From Gracilimonas mengyeensis (GTDB lineage Bacteria > Bacteroidota > Rhodothermia > Balneolales > Balneolaceae): a DNA stretch of 64,000 bases. Made by a program: the position numbers and the translations under genes. Below, in pieces: positions 16,343-25,579 of this stretch; the first letter of the stretch is position 1; every line of letters begins with the position of its first letter. Under the pieces are notes generated by a model. It was not told the DNA's origin and ran no database searches. It was given only the letters and a program-made list of their open reading frames with translations. The stretch covers positions 372,001-436,000 of the forward strand of contig NZ_FXTP01000002.1 in NCBI RefSeq assembly GCF_900182705.1. Direction: 5' to 3'.

Positions 16343-16804
16343 ATGCTAAAATACTATCTGGTTTTACTATTGATGATCTTAAGTGTTAACGCTTATGCTA
16401 TTCCCTCCGACACCGTTTCTGTGACCGTGTGGGGAACCGGGGAAGATGCGCGCTTTGAACCCGCGGTGGTTCAGGTTCAACCAGGAGATGTGATTCGTTT
16501 TGAGGTAAAGGAGGGCTTACACACGGTGACTGCTTACCATCCCGAAAACCGGCGCCCGCAGCGTATTCCGGAGGATGCTGCAGCTTTCAACTCTGGAATG
16601 TTGCAGACTGGCCAAACATGGTTTTTGAAGCTCAACACGGCAGGTATGTACGACTATTTTTGCCTGCCGCATGAACGAATGGGGCATTTGGGAAGAATCT
16701 TTGTGGGACCCATAGAAAATATCTCAGGTTATCCGGTTGGTCGCATTCCGGCATCTGCCTTGATAATGTTAGACAAGGCAACTCAAGATCTGATTAACCC
16801 ATAA
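16343..16804 (+). CDS. plastocyanin/pseudoazurin-like cupredoxin
   Basis: 153 residues with signal peptide (cleaved near NAYA-IP). Single cupredoxin domain with a histidine in EGLHTVTAYH, then the loop YDYFCLPHERMGH giving the Cys-His-Met cluster of a type 1 copper site. Small blue copper proteins are usual electron donors to NirK, so the adjacent location supports that role. Lies 61 bases after the SCO gene, followed by a terminator. Confidence 0.88.
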   Translation: MLKYYLVLLLMILSVNAYAIPSDTVSVTVWGTGEDARFEPAVVQVQPGDVIRFEVKEGLHTVTAYHPENRRPQRIPEDAAAFNSGMLQTGQTWFLKLNTAGMYDYFCLPHERMGHLGRIFVGPIENISGYPVGRIPASALIMLDKATQDLINP

Positions 16805-16836
16805 ACCAATCAATTCTCGGAATTGGTTTTATTCTT
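16803..16836 (+). terminator. terminator after the cupredoxin gene
   Basis: AAACCAAT (16803-16810) pairs with ATTGGTTT (16822-16829), followed by TATTCTT. The stem starts inside the stop codon of the cupredoxin gene. Confidence 0.6.
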
Positions 16837-16972
16837 CCTAAAGCATTATTGCATTTTTAGAATGAATATTAAATCATCATAAAAAAGAAGCCCTGCAATT
16901 CTGAAGTGTTCTTAAAATTGTGTTTCTTATCTGCAACTGACTAAAACCTATAAAGCTTTATCAACGGTTGCT

Positions 16973-17494
16973 ATGAATACGCCCATTGGCCGCTTTATTG
17001 CTAAAGCGCTCGCTTTTTTTATCGCCTGGTATGTACTTTATGAGTTATGGCTGCTGCCCGATGGTCGTGTAGACAGGTGGCTTTCTTTGAATATTATTGC
17101 CACCGGGGGTGGTCTGCTACAGTGGCTGGGCTTCGATGCATATACTGTCAATCGCATCATTGGTATCGGTGAGTCGCCCGGTATAAAAATAGTTGATGGC
17201 TGTAACGGGATTGCTGCTATGGGCCTATTCATCGGGTTTATCCTGGCTTATCCCGGAGATTGGAAAAAAAGAGCGGCTTATGTGGTTGTCGGTGTTGGGG
17301 TAATTTACCTGGTAAACATTGTCCGAATAATGATATTAGCGGTTACACAATTGTACTGGCCCACTTTCTTTGATTTTACCCATGACTACTCCACCACGGC
17401 TATATTCTATATCGTGATTTTTATTTTGTGGATGATATGGGTGAATTATAGTGATACAGAATTCAAAGATCGCTCACCAAAAACAGCTAGCTAG
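16973..17494 (+). CDS. exosortase/archaeosortase family protein
   Basis: 173 residues, about five membrane helices. The conserved catalytic trio of this transpeptidase-like family is present: Cys in VDGCNGIAAMG (near residue 78), Arg in YLVNIVRIMIL (near 117), and His in FDFTHDYST (near 137). Exosortases process proteins bearing short C-terminal PEP-CTERM-like tails at the inner membrane. No protein with such a tail and no EPS-related partner gene is in the neighbourhood, so the substrate must be elsewhere. Length matches the short forms common in Bacteroidota. Confidence 0.85.
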   Translation: MNTPIGRFIAKALAFFIAWYVLYELWLLPDGRVDRWLSLNIIATGGGLLQWLGFDAYTVNRIIGIGESPGIKIVDGCNGIAAMGLFIGFILAYPGDWKKRAAYVVVGVGVIYLVNIVRIMILAVTQLYWPTFFDFTHDYSTTAIFYIVIFILWMIWVNYSDTEFKDRSPKTAS

Positions 17495-17577
17495 CGAAAG
17501 TGGTTAGTAAAAAAATCTTATGCTGAAGCTCCATTTTATGAGTATTGAGAGGAAAATGTTATGTTCTCTCAAAAATC

Positions 17578-18501
17578 ATGGTCCACGGCACACACAACGC
17601 AGTTGAAGATCCCCGAAACGAAGACGTTCTCGTCTATGTAAATGGAGAACTACTACCCCGGAATGATGCCAAAATTTCGGTATTTGATAGCGGGTACTTA
17701 GTAGGTGATGGCGTATGGGAAGGGCTTAGGCTGCACGGAGGCGTGTTGGTTTTTTGGGACGAACACCTTGACCGTTTGTTCCAGGGAGCCAAAGCCATTG
17801 GGATGGATCTGAAAATGAGCCGCCATCAAATCAGGGAAGTCGTTTGGAAAACCCTGGATGCAAATGATATGAAAGACGGGGTGCATGTACGCGTGATGTT
17901 TACCCGTGGGATTAAGAAAACGCCCTCTCAAGATCCCCGTTTAACCGTGTCAGGGCCCAATTTGGTTATCATCGCGGAATATAAACAAGCTGATCCGGAG
18001 AGCCGGAACCGGGGTGTTAAATTGCACACCAGCAGCGTACGCAGAGGGTCTCCCGATTACCTGGATCCTAGGCTCAATTGCCATAGCAAAATTCACGAAG
18101 TACAAGCGTTGATCCAAGCCCTGGAAGCCGGCGCAGATGAAGCCCTGATGCTGGATGTTAACGGCTTTGTGTCTACCTGTAATGCTACCAACTTTTTTAT
18201 GGTTAAAAATGGGGAAGTGTGGACATCAACCGGACAATATTGCATGAATGGCATCACTCGGGCTAAAGTGATAGATTTGTGCCTTCAAGAAAAAATCCCT
18301 TGTTTTGAGAAGAATTTTTCACTGTATGACGTCTATAGTGCCGATGAGGCCTTTGTTACCGGTAGTTTTGGAGGGATTACCCCGGTTACAGAGATAGATG
18401 GCCGGGTTATCAGCACATCAGTTCCCGGAAACATGGCACAACGTTTGCAGGAACTATACACGCAGGCCGTTGAGAATGCTGTAGCGAGGTCTAAAATTTG
18501 A
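17578..18501 (+). CDS. class IV aminotransferase (BCAT/D-amino-acid aminotransferase-like)
   Basis: About 307 residues from the ATG at 17578; a TTG at 17545 would add 11 residues, and neither has a good ribosome-binding site. PLP fold-type IV motifs: VFDSGYLVGDGVWEGLR near the start, DPRLNCHSKIHEVQA with the Schiff-base lysine (near residue 164), ADEALMLDVNGFVSTCNATNFF, and TGSFGGITPVTEIDG at the end. The substrate (branched-chain, D-amino or other) cannot be read from sequence. Only 16 bases separate it from the sulfotransferase-like gene, implying one operon. Confidence 0.9.
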   Translation: MVHGTHNAVEDPRNEDVLVYVNGELLPRNDAKISVFDSGYLVGDGVWEGLRLHGGVLVFWDEHLDRLFQGAKAIGMDLKMSRHQIREVVWKTLDANDMKDGVHVRVMFTRGIKKTPSQDPRLTVSGPNLVIIAEYKQADPESRNRGVKLHTSSVRRGSPDYLDPRLNCHSKIHEVQALIQALEAGADEALMLDVNGFVSTCNATNFFMVKNGEVWTSTGQYCMNGITRAKVIDLCLQEKIPCFEKNFSLYDVYSADEAFVTGSFGGITPVTEIDGRVISTSVPGNMAQRLQELYTQAVENAVARSKI

Positions 18502-18517
18502 AACTGAAATAAATATA

Positions 18518-19246
18518 ATGCTAAAAACAAGAAGAATCTGTTTGTGGAGTGGTCCACGTAATATTTCAACTGCACTAATGTATGCGTTTGCACAACGCGA
18601 TGATACCACAGTTGTGGATGAACCCTTATATGGGCATTACCTTAGCAAAACAGACGCAAAAGAATATCATCCCAGTGCGGATGAGGTAATGGAATCTCAG
18701 GAAACGGATGGGCAGAAAGTCATTGATGAAGTGATACTGGGAGATTACGAAACACCGATCGCTTTTTTCAAAAATATGAGCCATCATCTGGTTGATTTGA
18801 ACTGGAGTTTTCTGGAAGAAACAACCAATGTAATACTTACCCGGCCCCCGCGAGATATGCTACCTTCTTATATAAAGCATATCGAAAATCCAACGATGGA
18901 AGATCTGGGTTATGCCAAACATCTTGAAATCGTGGAATACTTAAAAACGGTAGGTAAAAAACCCAAGATTGTAGATGCAAAGAATATTTTGCAGTACCCA
19001 CAGTCTCGGCTCCGTGAACTTTGCGGCTCCCTGGGAATTCCATTTGATGAAGCTATGCTGAAATGGCCAGCCGGTCCCCGTAAAGAGGATGGTGTGTGGG
19101 CAAAACACTGGTACCACAATGTACATCGCTCTACGGGCTTCAGAAAGTATCAGGCTAACAAAGATCCTTTCCCTGAAGAGCTGGAAGATTTACTGGAAGA
19201 ATGCCAGGAAGCTTATGAGAAATTGTTAGAGCATGCCGGTGACTAA
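18518..19246 (+). CDS. sulfotransferase-like P-loop protein
   Basis: 242 residues, soluble. The N-terminal CLWSGPRNISTALMYAFAQR is a PAPS 5'-phosphate-binding-like loop and VILTRPPRDMLPSYIKH resembles the 3'-phosphate-binding region of sulfotransferases. Homologous domains occur fused to class IV aminotransferases in plants (branched-chain aminotransferase-like proteins), matching the adjacent gene here. The acceptor is unknown and catalytic activity is not demonstrated for the family, so a nucleotide-binding partner of the aminotransferase is an alternative. Confidence 0.75.
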   Translation: MLKTRRICLWSGPRNISTALMYAFAQRDDTTVVDEPLYGHYLSKTDAKEYHPSADEVMESQETDGQKVIDEVILGDYETPIAFFKNMSHHLVDLNWSFLEETTNVILTRPPRDMLPSYIKHIENPTMEDLGYAKHLEIVEYLKTVGKKPKIVDAKNILQYPQSRLRELCGSLGIPFDEAMLKWPAGPRKEDGVWAKHWYHNVHRSTGFRKYQANKDPFPEELEDLLEECQEAYEKLLEHAGD

Positions 19247-19408
19247 AACCGGGTGATAATGTTGTAGCAATATCACACATTTAAACTACTGACAGCTAAA
19301 GCACCATTGAAACGGTGTGCTGATATCCTGCGTTTAGAAATCCAATGCTCGTTGGCTAAAGTCAATTTGAGGTCGGAATAGAAAATCGGAAATAAGTACA
19401 GCTCTAAG

Positions 19409-20674
19409 ATGGATGTTAGGAAACATGGGCACATTTTAATTATTTGTGCCCTTTTTTTTTCGTGGACACAGAATTGTAACGCTCAAGCTTCGGGCTCGCC
19501 CCCAGGTTCTGATAATCCTTTTAGTTTAAGTGCCACTTACATTGGTGATTTATTTGGCAACGTAGCTGGCGGAGAAGAACAGGGCATACGTTATTTCGAC
19601 AACATCGACATTAATCTGGAAGTAGACCTTGAGAAGCTGGGCAGTCCGGTTCTGTCAGGTACAACCGTGTATGCATACGGTTTGGGAAATCAGGGTGGCA
19701 GCATTTCAGAATTGGCTGGTGATGTGCAGGGAGTCAGCAATATTGAGGCAGAAACGTCCTGGAGATTGTACGAAGTTTGGGCACAGAAAAAGTTTTTCTT
19801 ACTCAACAGTTCACTGCTTATGGGATTATATGATATCAATTCTGAATTCAATTATCTGCAAAGCAGTCAGCTTTTCTTAAACAGCTCGCACGGTTTAGAC
19901 CCTACCATTGCGTTGAGTGGTACTTTGGGCCCGTCCACCTTTCCTCATACCTCGATGGGTGCCCGCTTAAAACTGAATCCATGGCGGGGATTGGTTTGGC
20001 AGGCAGCCTTATTGGATGGGGTGCCTTCTGATCCGGGCAATACCAGGGGTACTAAGATTAAATTCAGGGAAGATGACGGATTATTTCTGATAACAGAGCT
20101 GAGCTTACACTCGGTAGATCAGGATAAATTACATCTCAGGGGACAAAAAAGGCGTCTTTCAAACTACCTGGGACGCGAGGTGGATGCCGATAACAGCATT
20201 GGAATAGGCGGGTGGATGTACACCGACAAGCGGGATAGCTGGAGACCAAATGGGCAGAAAAACTACGAATATGGAATTTATGCTTTAGGAGAATACAAAT
20301 TTGCCGATAAGGATAATCAGTGGCCGGAAGCACACTTCTTCAGCCGGGTTGGAATGAGTAATCCCTCGGTAAGCGAGTTGTCTTTTTTTGGCGGAGGCGG
20401 AGTAGCCCTTTCAGGAGTTCTTCAGTCAAATAAAAAAGATGTAGTTGGTTTTGCTGTGGCTTATACCCAAAGCAGTACCAATTATCGCGAACAAGTGTTG
20501 ATTAGTGGTCAGACGCCAGAGATGGCCGAAACAAATTATGAATGGACTTACAGGTTTCAGCTTCATCCATATATTCAACTACAAGCGGATGTACAGTATG
20601 TAGTCAATCCCGGCTTTGACGCCGAATTGTCAAATGCATGGATATTCGGACTGCGGAACATCATTTCATTCTAA
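19409..20674 (+). CDS. OprB-family carbohydrate porin
   Basis: 421 residues, signal peptide ending NAQA. The outer-membrane barrel pattern fits OprB: LEVDLEKLGSPVLSGTTVYAYGLGNQGG, then ETSWRLYEVWAQKKFF...SLLMGLYDINSEFNYLQSSQLFLNSS and FPHTSMGARLKLNP. These porins admit sugars such as glucose. The sequence ends in F (NIISF), as expected for Bam-assembled proteins. A second barrel gene begins 37 bases later, so the two probably share a transcript. Confidence 0.85.
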   Translation: MDVRKHGHILIICALFFSWTQNCNAQASGSPPGSDNPFSLSATYIGDLFGNVAGGEEQGIRYFDNIDINLEVDLEKLGSPVLSGTTVYAYGLGNQGGSISELAGDVQGVSNIEAETSWRLYEVWAQKKFFLLNSSLLMGLYDINSEFNYLQSSQLFLNSSHGLDPTIALSGTLGPSTFPHTSMGARLKLNPWRGLVWQAALLDGVPSDPGNTRGTKIKFREDDGLFLITELSLHSVDQDKLHLRGQKRRLSNYLGREVDADNSIGIGGWMYTDKRDSWRPNGQKNYEYGIYALGEYKFADKDNQWPEAHFFSRVGMSNPSVSELSFFGGGGVALSGVLQSNKKDVVGFAVAYTQSSTNYREQVLISGQTPEMAETNYEWTYRFQLHPYIQLQADVQYVVNPGFDAELSNAWIFGLRNIISF

Positions 20675-20711
20675 CAAAAAAATTGAATTGGAATACAAAT
20701 TACGATACGTC

Positions 20712-21731
20712 ATGAATAACTTTCTAAAAATATTTCTAACTGTTTTCTGTATAGCAGGAATAGCTTCAGCTGATTTAAAGGCACAGCAATCCTCAGAAAA
20801 CGAACTTATTAATGAGCTGCGCAAAATGGTTAAGAGTGAGGCTTTTAATATAAGTTCACTTATTATGGCTCGTTCCACTATCGACTTTGACAGCGATGGA
20901 ACACGTAGAATGACAGTTCCTCAAGCTCGTCTGAAAGTAACAGGAAAGCTGGATGGTGGATTTAGTTACAACCTTCATTTTGATGCAGCAGACAACAGCA
21001 TTTTGCTGGATGCTATCATTGGATATAAAATTAGCGATGGCGCAAACTTCACTGTAGGTGCACAAAAACCAGGCATCAGTTACGAATTTTTGACGGGGCC
21101 GCACAAAATCGACTTCGTAAGTCGTAGCCAGGTTGTTACCGCATTGACTCAGAACCGCGATATTGGTGCAAAACTTAGCGGTGATCTCAATGATAACTTC
21201 AATTACAGTGTTGGTATTTTTAACGGTAATTCGCTGAATAGCAATGACAATAATAAATTTTACTATGCTGGCCGCCTTGGCTTTAGCTCCGATGAAGGTA
21301 CACTGGTAGGTGGCGTGAATGCCGCTTTTGGTGATAAAAACGGCACTTCAATCACAGGAAAAGTACTGCCAGCTATTGATGGCGAACGAGTAATCTACGG
21401 TGGTGACCTTCGCTTTGAAAACAGCCAGGTAATTTTGGCGACAGAAGTGTTAGGAGCCAGCCTGGAGTACGCCGGTATTCCTGACAAAGACAATGTTTTT
21501 GGCTTCCATGTAACAGGTGGTTACAAGTTTTCTGAAAAAGTAGAAATGCTGGCTCGTTATGAGCAATTCAACTCTGATGTGCTTTCCAGTGTAGAAACTG
21601 AACGTGCCGTGATCGGGTATACTCATTATCCTACAGGACAAACAGCATTCAGAATTAACTACTTATTGCCCCTGGATGATTCCGCTTTTGAGAATCACGG
21701 ACTGGCTCTCAATTACCAAATTTCGTTCTAA
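20712..21731 (+). CDS. phosphate-selective-porin-like outer-membrane channel
   Basis: About 339 residues from the ATG at 20712, which starts a good signal peptide (NNFLKIFLTVFCIAGIASA). An upstream in-frame start at 20616 would overlap the previous gene and add a non-signal leader, so it is rejected. The body resembles OprO/OprP barrels: FNISSLIMARSTIDFDSDG, GGFSYNLHFDAADN, LDAIIGYKISDGANFTVGAQKPGISYEFLTGP, and a terminal phenylalanine (NYQISF). Substrate is not readable. Followed by a strong terminator. Confidence 0.8.
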   Translation: MNNFLKIFLTVFCIAGIASADLKAQQSSENELINELRKMVKSEAFNISSLIMARSTIDFDSDGTRRMTVPQARLKVTGKLDGGFSYNLHFDAADNSILLDAIIGYKISDGANFTVGAQKPGISYEFLTGPHKIDFVSRSQVVTALTQNRDIGAKLSGDLNDNFNYSVGIFNGNSLNSNDNNKFYYAGRLGFSSDEGTLVGGVNAAFGDKNGTSITGKVLPAIDGERVIYGGDLRFENSQVILATEVLGASLEYAGIPDKDNVFGFHVTGGYKFSEKVEMLARYEQFNSDVLSSVETERAVIGYTHYPTGQTAFRINYLLPLDDSAFENHGLALNYQISF

Positions 21732-21800
21732 ACCAACGAAACATTCATAGCATAACTTACAATAGTAGTTATATATCATAGTTAGTTGTTAGCATAAAGA

Positions 21801-21826
21801 AGCCCCGGTTAATGCCGGGGCTTTTT
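21801..21826. terminator. terminator between porin and lgt
   Basis: AGCCCCGG / CCGGGGCT stem, loop TTAATG, then TTTT; about 70 bases after the porin stop and just before the convergent lgt end. May serve both strands. Confidence 0.85.
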
Positions 21827-21856
21827 CATTTTCTCTAAATGAGCTTCGCTCACTAT

Positions 21857-22681
21857 TCAGGAGTCTTTTTGTTGCCAGTCAACCTTTTTGGTAACAATAT
21901 AAAGTCCTATTAATACCAGCGGGATACTCAATAACTGTCCCATATTAACGGGCCATGCGGCTGCGAAATCAGCTTGTGGTATTTTGGTGTATTCCAGAAA
22001 GAAACGGCCACTAAATAACAGGATAAGAAACATCCCAAAAAGAGAGCCTTCCGGTGGATGCGCTTTATATTTTTTGTAGATGGTCCAAAGTACGGCAAAA
22101 ACCAGCAGGCACAGTATAGCTTCGTACAGCATGGTAGGGTGACGGGGTACCATCCCGGCTTGTCCCGGTAAATTGGTGAAGATTATACCCCAGGGAGCAT
22201 CGGTAACGTGTCCATAAATTTCAGAATTAAAGAAATTACCGGTGCGTATAAAGGCCCCACCTACAGCGGTCGGTATCACGACGCGATCGGCGAGCCACCA
22301 AAAGGTCATGCCGGGAGCTTTCTTGGCCTGGTAATACATAGCCACGATAATACCCACAGCGGCGCCATGACTGGCAAGCCCGCCTTTCCATACGGCCAGC
22401 ACTTCGTCTAAATTCCGCAGGTAGTAGCTTGGATCATAAAAAATAACATGTCCAAGGCGAGCACCTATTACCGTACCAACCAGTATCCAAGTTAAAATGC
22501 TTTCCATCTCTTCAGGTTTACGACCTGCATCTTTCCACATTTTTACCCCAAACAGGTAACCGGAAACAAAAGCCCCGGCAAACATGAGTCCATACCAGCG
22601 GGGGGCGAGAGGCCCTAACGAAAATATTTCAGGATCGATCCCCCAAGAGAGGTTTTCAAGAAGTGCTAAAGCTGTAATCAT
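21857..22681 (-). CDS. lgt: prolipoprotein diacylglyceryl transferase
   Basis: 274 residues, seven predicted membrane helices. Transfers diacylglycerol from phosphatidylglycerol to the lipobox cysteine of prolipoproteins, consistent with the many lipoproteins in this window. Family motifs: RWYGLMFAGAF near the N-terminus, GARLGHVIFYDPSYY, WKGGLASHGAAVG (HGGL-type region) and the signature IRTGNFFNSEIYG (near residue 145). Single gene, convergent with the upstream porin pair. Confidence 0.96.
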   Translation of the reverse strand: MITALALLENLSWGIDPEIFSLGPLAPRWYGLMFAGAFVSGYLFGVKMWKDAGRKPEEMESILTWILVGTVIGARLGHVIFYDPSYYLRNLDEVLAVWKGGLASHGAAVGIIVAMYYQAKKAPGMTFWWLADRVVIPTAVGGAFIRTGNFFNSEIYGHVTDAPWGIIFTNLPGQAGMVPRHPTMLYEAILCLLVFAVLWTIYKKYKAHPPEGSLFGMFLILLFSGRFFLEYTKIPQADFAAAWPVNMGQLLSIPLVLIGLYIVTKKVDWQQKDS

Positions 22682-22814
22682 AAAAATTGTTGGTGAGTAT
22701 TCGCAGGGAAAATAAGAAGCTGTCTATGATAAAAAAATTTCTTTACTACTTGTGAACAAGCGCGTAATAGTTTTCAAAAAGAGAAACAAATTATCGCCTC
22801 ATTTTTTCAGCCAA

Positions 22815-23525
22815 ATGCCTATACTTGCATCAGAATGCATTTCGATAATCAAGCATAGAAAACACAATACATTGAATCAGGAACGAAGATTTTTGAGGCC
22901 GCGCAGGCAACTGGTTGAGCAGTTGCGAAAAAAAGGCATTGAAGATGAGCGTGTTTTACAGGCTATTGGGAAAATACCGAGACATAAACTCATTGACACC
23001 GCCCTGCACAGCAAAGCTTACGATGATACCGCTTTGCCGATTGGCATGGGCCAAACCATTTCTCAGCCATTTACTGTAGCCGCCCAAACTGAACTTCTTA
23101 ATATTGAAAAAGGTGAAAAGGTTTTGGAGATTGGTACCGGCTCCGGCTATCAATGTATGGTTTTATGCGAACTGGGGGCTGAGGTCTACAGCGTTGAACG
23201 CCATAAGGAATTATATTTCAAGGCCAAAGAGGCTTTACGGGAATTTGGCTACAAAGCCATGCTAAAGTCAGGCGACGGAACCCTTGGGTGGTCGGCTTAT
23301 GCGCCCTATGATGGTATCGTAGTTACTGCAGGAGCGCCTGTGGTACCTGATGACCTGGTACAACAATTAAGTATTGGCGGGCGACTTGTAATCCCCGTTG
23401 GAAATGATGAAAGCCAGATGATGCTGCGCATCAGACGAACGGCCGAAAATGAATACGAACGCGAAGAATTTTCTAATTTTAAATTTGTGCCATTGATTGG
23501 TGAAAAAGGATGGGGAGAGGGGTAG
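22815..23525 (+). CDS. pcm: protein-L-isoaspartate O-methyltransferase
   Basis: Methylates isoaspartyl residues in damaged proteins with S-adenosylmethionine. Motifs: PIGMGQTISQPFTVA (family hallmark), VLEIGTGSGYQCMVL (SAM-binding loop), YDGIVVTAGAPVVP. Start uncertain: an open frame begins with GTG at 22752, ATG at 22815 gives 236 residues, and a TTG at 22872 before NQERRFLRPRRQLV gives the length closest to other members (about 217). A TATACTTG motif at 22820-22827, near the Bacteroidota -7 consensus, would favour the TTG. It overlaps or abuts the DUF368 gene. Confidence 0.9.
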   Translation: MPILASECISIIKHRKHNTLNQERRFLRPRRQLVEQLRKKGIEDERVLQAIGKIPRHKLIDTALHSKAYDDTALPIGMGQTISQPFTVAAQTELLNIEKGEKVLEIGTGSGYQCMVLCELGAEVYSVERHKELYFKAKEALREFGYKAMLKSGDGTLGWSAYAPYDGIVVTAGAPVVPDDLVQQLSIGGRLVIPVGNDESQMMLRIRRTAENEYEREEFSNFKFVPLIGEKGWGEG

Positions 23526-24655
23526 TGACTGAAGAAACTCCTGAATCACCCAAAGACACAACCTCATTTAAAGAAGCTCCCTTTTTGGCCCTAAAAGGCT
23601 TTTTAATGGGGTCGGCGGATATCGTACCCGGCGTTAGCGGAGGCACGATGGCTTTAATTGTAGGCATCTACGAACGCTTGCTAAATGCCATTAAAAGTGT
23701 AAATGGCCGGTTTCTGAAACTGTTCTTCACTTTTAAATGGAAACAGGCTTTTGGTGAACTTCACCTGTTGTTCCTGGTGAGCTTGTTTGCGGGTATTTTT
23801 GCAGCGCTTGGATTTTTTACTAAGATAGTACCGTTGCAGATATACATGTTTACCTATCCAGAAATAGTCTTCGGGCTGTTCTTTGGGTTGATACTCGGCT
23901 CCATTTACATTTTGATAAAGGCCTTAGAGCGGTTCACAAAAACAGAAATGCTAATGCTTGTTCTGGGGATGGCTTTCGGAATATGGATCGTATCCTTGGT
24001 TCCGGCAGATACTCCTGAACATCCGGCATTTGTATTCCTCAGTGGTTGTATTGCCATTTGCGCAATGATCCTGCCGGGAATTTCCGGTTCTTACCTGTTG
24101 CTTATCATGCGCAAATATGATTATCTGTTAAGCCAGATTGGTAAACTCGGTGGCGTAGAGACGGTTGACGGGCTGCTTGGTCTGTTACCCTTTATGGTAG
24201 GAGCTGTGGTCGGCTTGGCCGCATTCTCCCGTTTTCTGTCGTGGTTGCTGGGGCGCTATCATGCCCAAACCATTGCCGTACTCATTGGCTTTTTGATTGG
24301 GTCTCTGTATGTGATCTGGCCCTATCAGCACAGAGAATATGTGGAGCAAGTTCGGGAAACCGAAGTGTTGTATATGACCGAACCCAGGGTGCAGGAGTTG
24401 ATGGAAAATCCTCCCAATACCAACCTGCCAGAGTTTGAACGTCTGGGAGAAGTCTTCAATGAAGAATCCACCTTTGATGAAATGAAGCAGGTGGAAATTG
24501 AAACGGTCAAAAAGAAACTGATTCACACCGAGCCCTATGTACCCGGCTGGCTGGGCGACAAAACCGGCGATGATCCCAATGTTTGGGGAGGTGTGTTGGG
24601 TATTTTGGTAGGCATGATCATGGTGGGCGGACTGGAACGGCTGCGGAAGTACTAA
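23525..24655 (+). CDS. DUF368 family polyprenyl-phosphate transporter
   Basis: About 376 residues, multi-pass membrane protein with two related re-entrant motifs, IVPGVSGGTMALIVGIYERLL (near residue 40) and MILPGISGSYLLLIM (near 180). Members of DUF368 have been reported to recycle undecaprenyl phosphate across the inner membrane. The preferred start is GTG at 23525, sharing a base with the pcm stop (TAGTG) with a purine-rich GGGGAGAGGGG just upstream; ATG at 23510 is an alternative. The C-terminal 100 residues contain a charged extramembrane loop (QELMENPPNTNLPEFERLGE). Confidence 0.88.
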   Translation: MTEETPESPKDTTSFKEAPFLALKGFLMGSADIVPGVSGGTMALIVGIYERLLNAIKSVNGRFLKLFFTFKWKQAFGELHLLFLVSLFAGIFAALGFFTKIVPLQIYMFTYPEIVFGLFFGLILGSIYILIKALERFTKTEMLMLVLGMAFGIWIVSLVPADTPEHPAFVFLSGCIAICAMILPGISGSYLLLIMRKYDYLLSQIGKLGGVETVDGLLGLLPFMVGAVVGLAAFSRFLSWLLGRYHAQTIAVLIGFLIGSLYVIWPYQHREYVEQVRETEVLYMTEPRVQELMENPPNTNLPEFERLGEVFNEESTFDEMKQVEIETVKKKLIHTEPYVPGWLGDKTGDDPNVWGGVLGILVGMIMVGGLERLRKY

Positions 24656-24701
24656 TAAGTTCTTGATCGACTAACAAAAGTGTTTTTATAAACCTCTGGC
24701 T

Positions 24702-24796
24702 GTCATTTCGCGGCGTAGGCCCGAAATCTAATTGATCTATAAATTTCAACGTAGGTCTACTGGCAATAATAAGATTCCTGCTTCCGCAGGAATGAC
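24702..24796. repeat. REP-like inverted pair of GTCATT type
   Basis: Left arm GTCATTTCG...AAATCT at 24702-24729; right arm AGATTCCTGC...AATGAC at 24772-24796. Imperfectly inverted, in the gap between convergent genes. Confidence 0.55.
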
Positions 24797-24844
24797 TTCT
24801 ATCGGGTTTTGCAGATATTCAAAAAAGTTATAATGGTTGTTTAA

Positions 24845-25579
24845 TCAACAATTGCGGATCCGAAAACGCCCGTTTAATTCCACTTCAAGCTGCTTCCAAT
24901 TGGGCAGGAATTTCTCCATAATTTGGTAGAAACGTTTGCTGTGCAAGCGCTCCAATAAATGTGTCATTTCGTGCACCACTACATATTCCAGCAGTTCAGG
25001 ACTTTTCTTGGCTAATTCCAGGTTTAGCCAAATGCGTCGCTGCCTAATATTACAACTGCCCCAACGGGTCTTCATCTGCTTCACTCCAAACTCATTCACA
25101 CGTACACCCATCGGCTTTTCCCATTTATTGATCAGTCCGGGGATTTGCTTCTTTAGTTCAGCCCGATACCATTCCGTAAGCACCCGTTCTTTCTTTTCAG
25201 CAGAACTTCCGGCAGGTACAGAAAGGTGTAGAGTGTCTGTCTCATGGTCAACCAATACTTCTTGAGATTGTTTGCTATGAACAATATTCAGTGTAAAAGC
25301 CCTGCCACTTACATAATGTGTCTCACCGTCTTCAAATGTTTTTGGGGTGATCTTTTTCTTAGCCGGTTTATCCAATAGTTTTTGTTTAATCCAGGAGTAT
25401 TTCTGGGTGATAAAGCCTTCGGCATGTGCTAAAGTGGCTCGCCTGGGTATGGATAAACGAACCTGCTGTTTGGAAGGATAAACGCGCAAGTTTAGGTTTT
25501 TAACATTTTTGCGGCGTACTTCAACCTGAAGATCCTTTACGGCAATAGTATATTTGCTATATATTTTTCCTCGTGACAA
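24845..25579 (-). CDS. YgjP/SprT-like M48-type metal-dependent hydrolase
   Basis: 244 residues. The zinc site is VVHEMTHLLERLHSKRFYQ (near residue 205), preceded by the family-specific MKTRWGSC and LNLELAKKSPELLEYV, as in YgjP (DUF45) proteins. No signal peptide, so cytoplasmic. No ATG occurs upstream of the conserved region; a TTG at 25577-25579 is the only plausible start before an in-frame stop. Substrate unknown. Confidence 0.88.
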   Translation of the reverse strand: MSRGKIYSKYTIAVKDLQVEVRRKNVKNLNLRVYPSKQQVRLSIPRRATLAHAEGFITQKYSWIKQKLLDKPAKKKITPKTFEDGETHYVSGRAFTLNIVHSKQSQEVLVDHETDTLHLSVPAGSSAEKKERVLTEWYRAELKKQIPGLINKWEKPMGVRVNEFGVKQMKTRWGSCNIRQRRIWLNLELAKKSPELLEYVVVHEMTHLLERLHSKRFYQIMEKFLPNWKQLEVELNGRFRIRNC

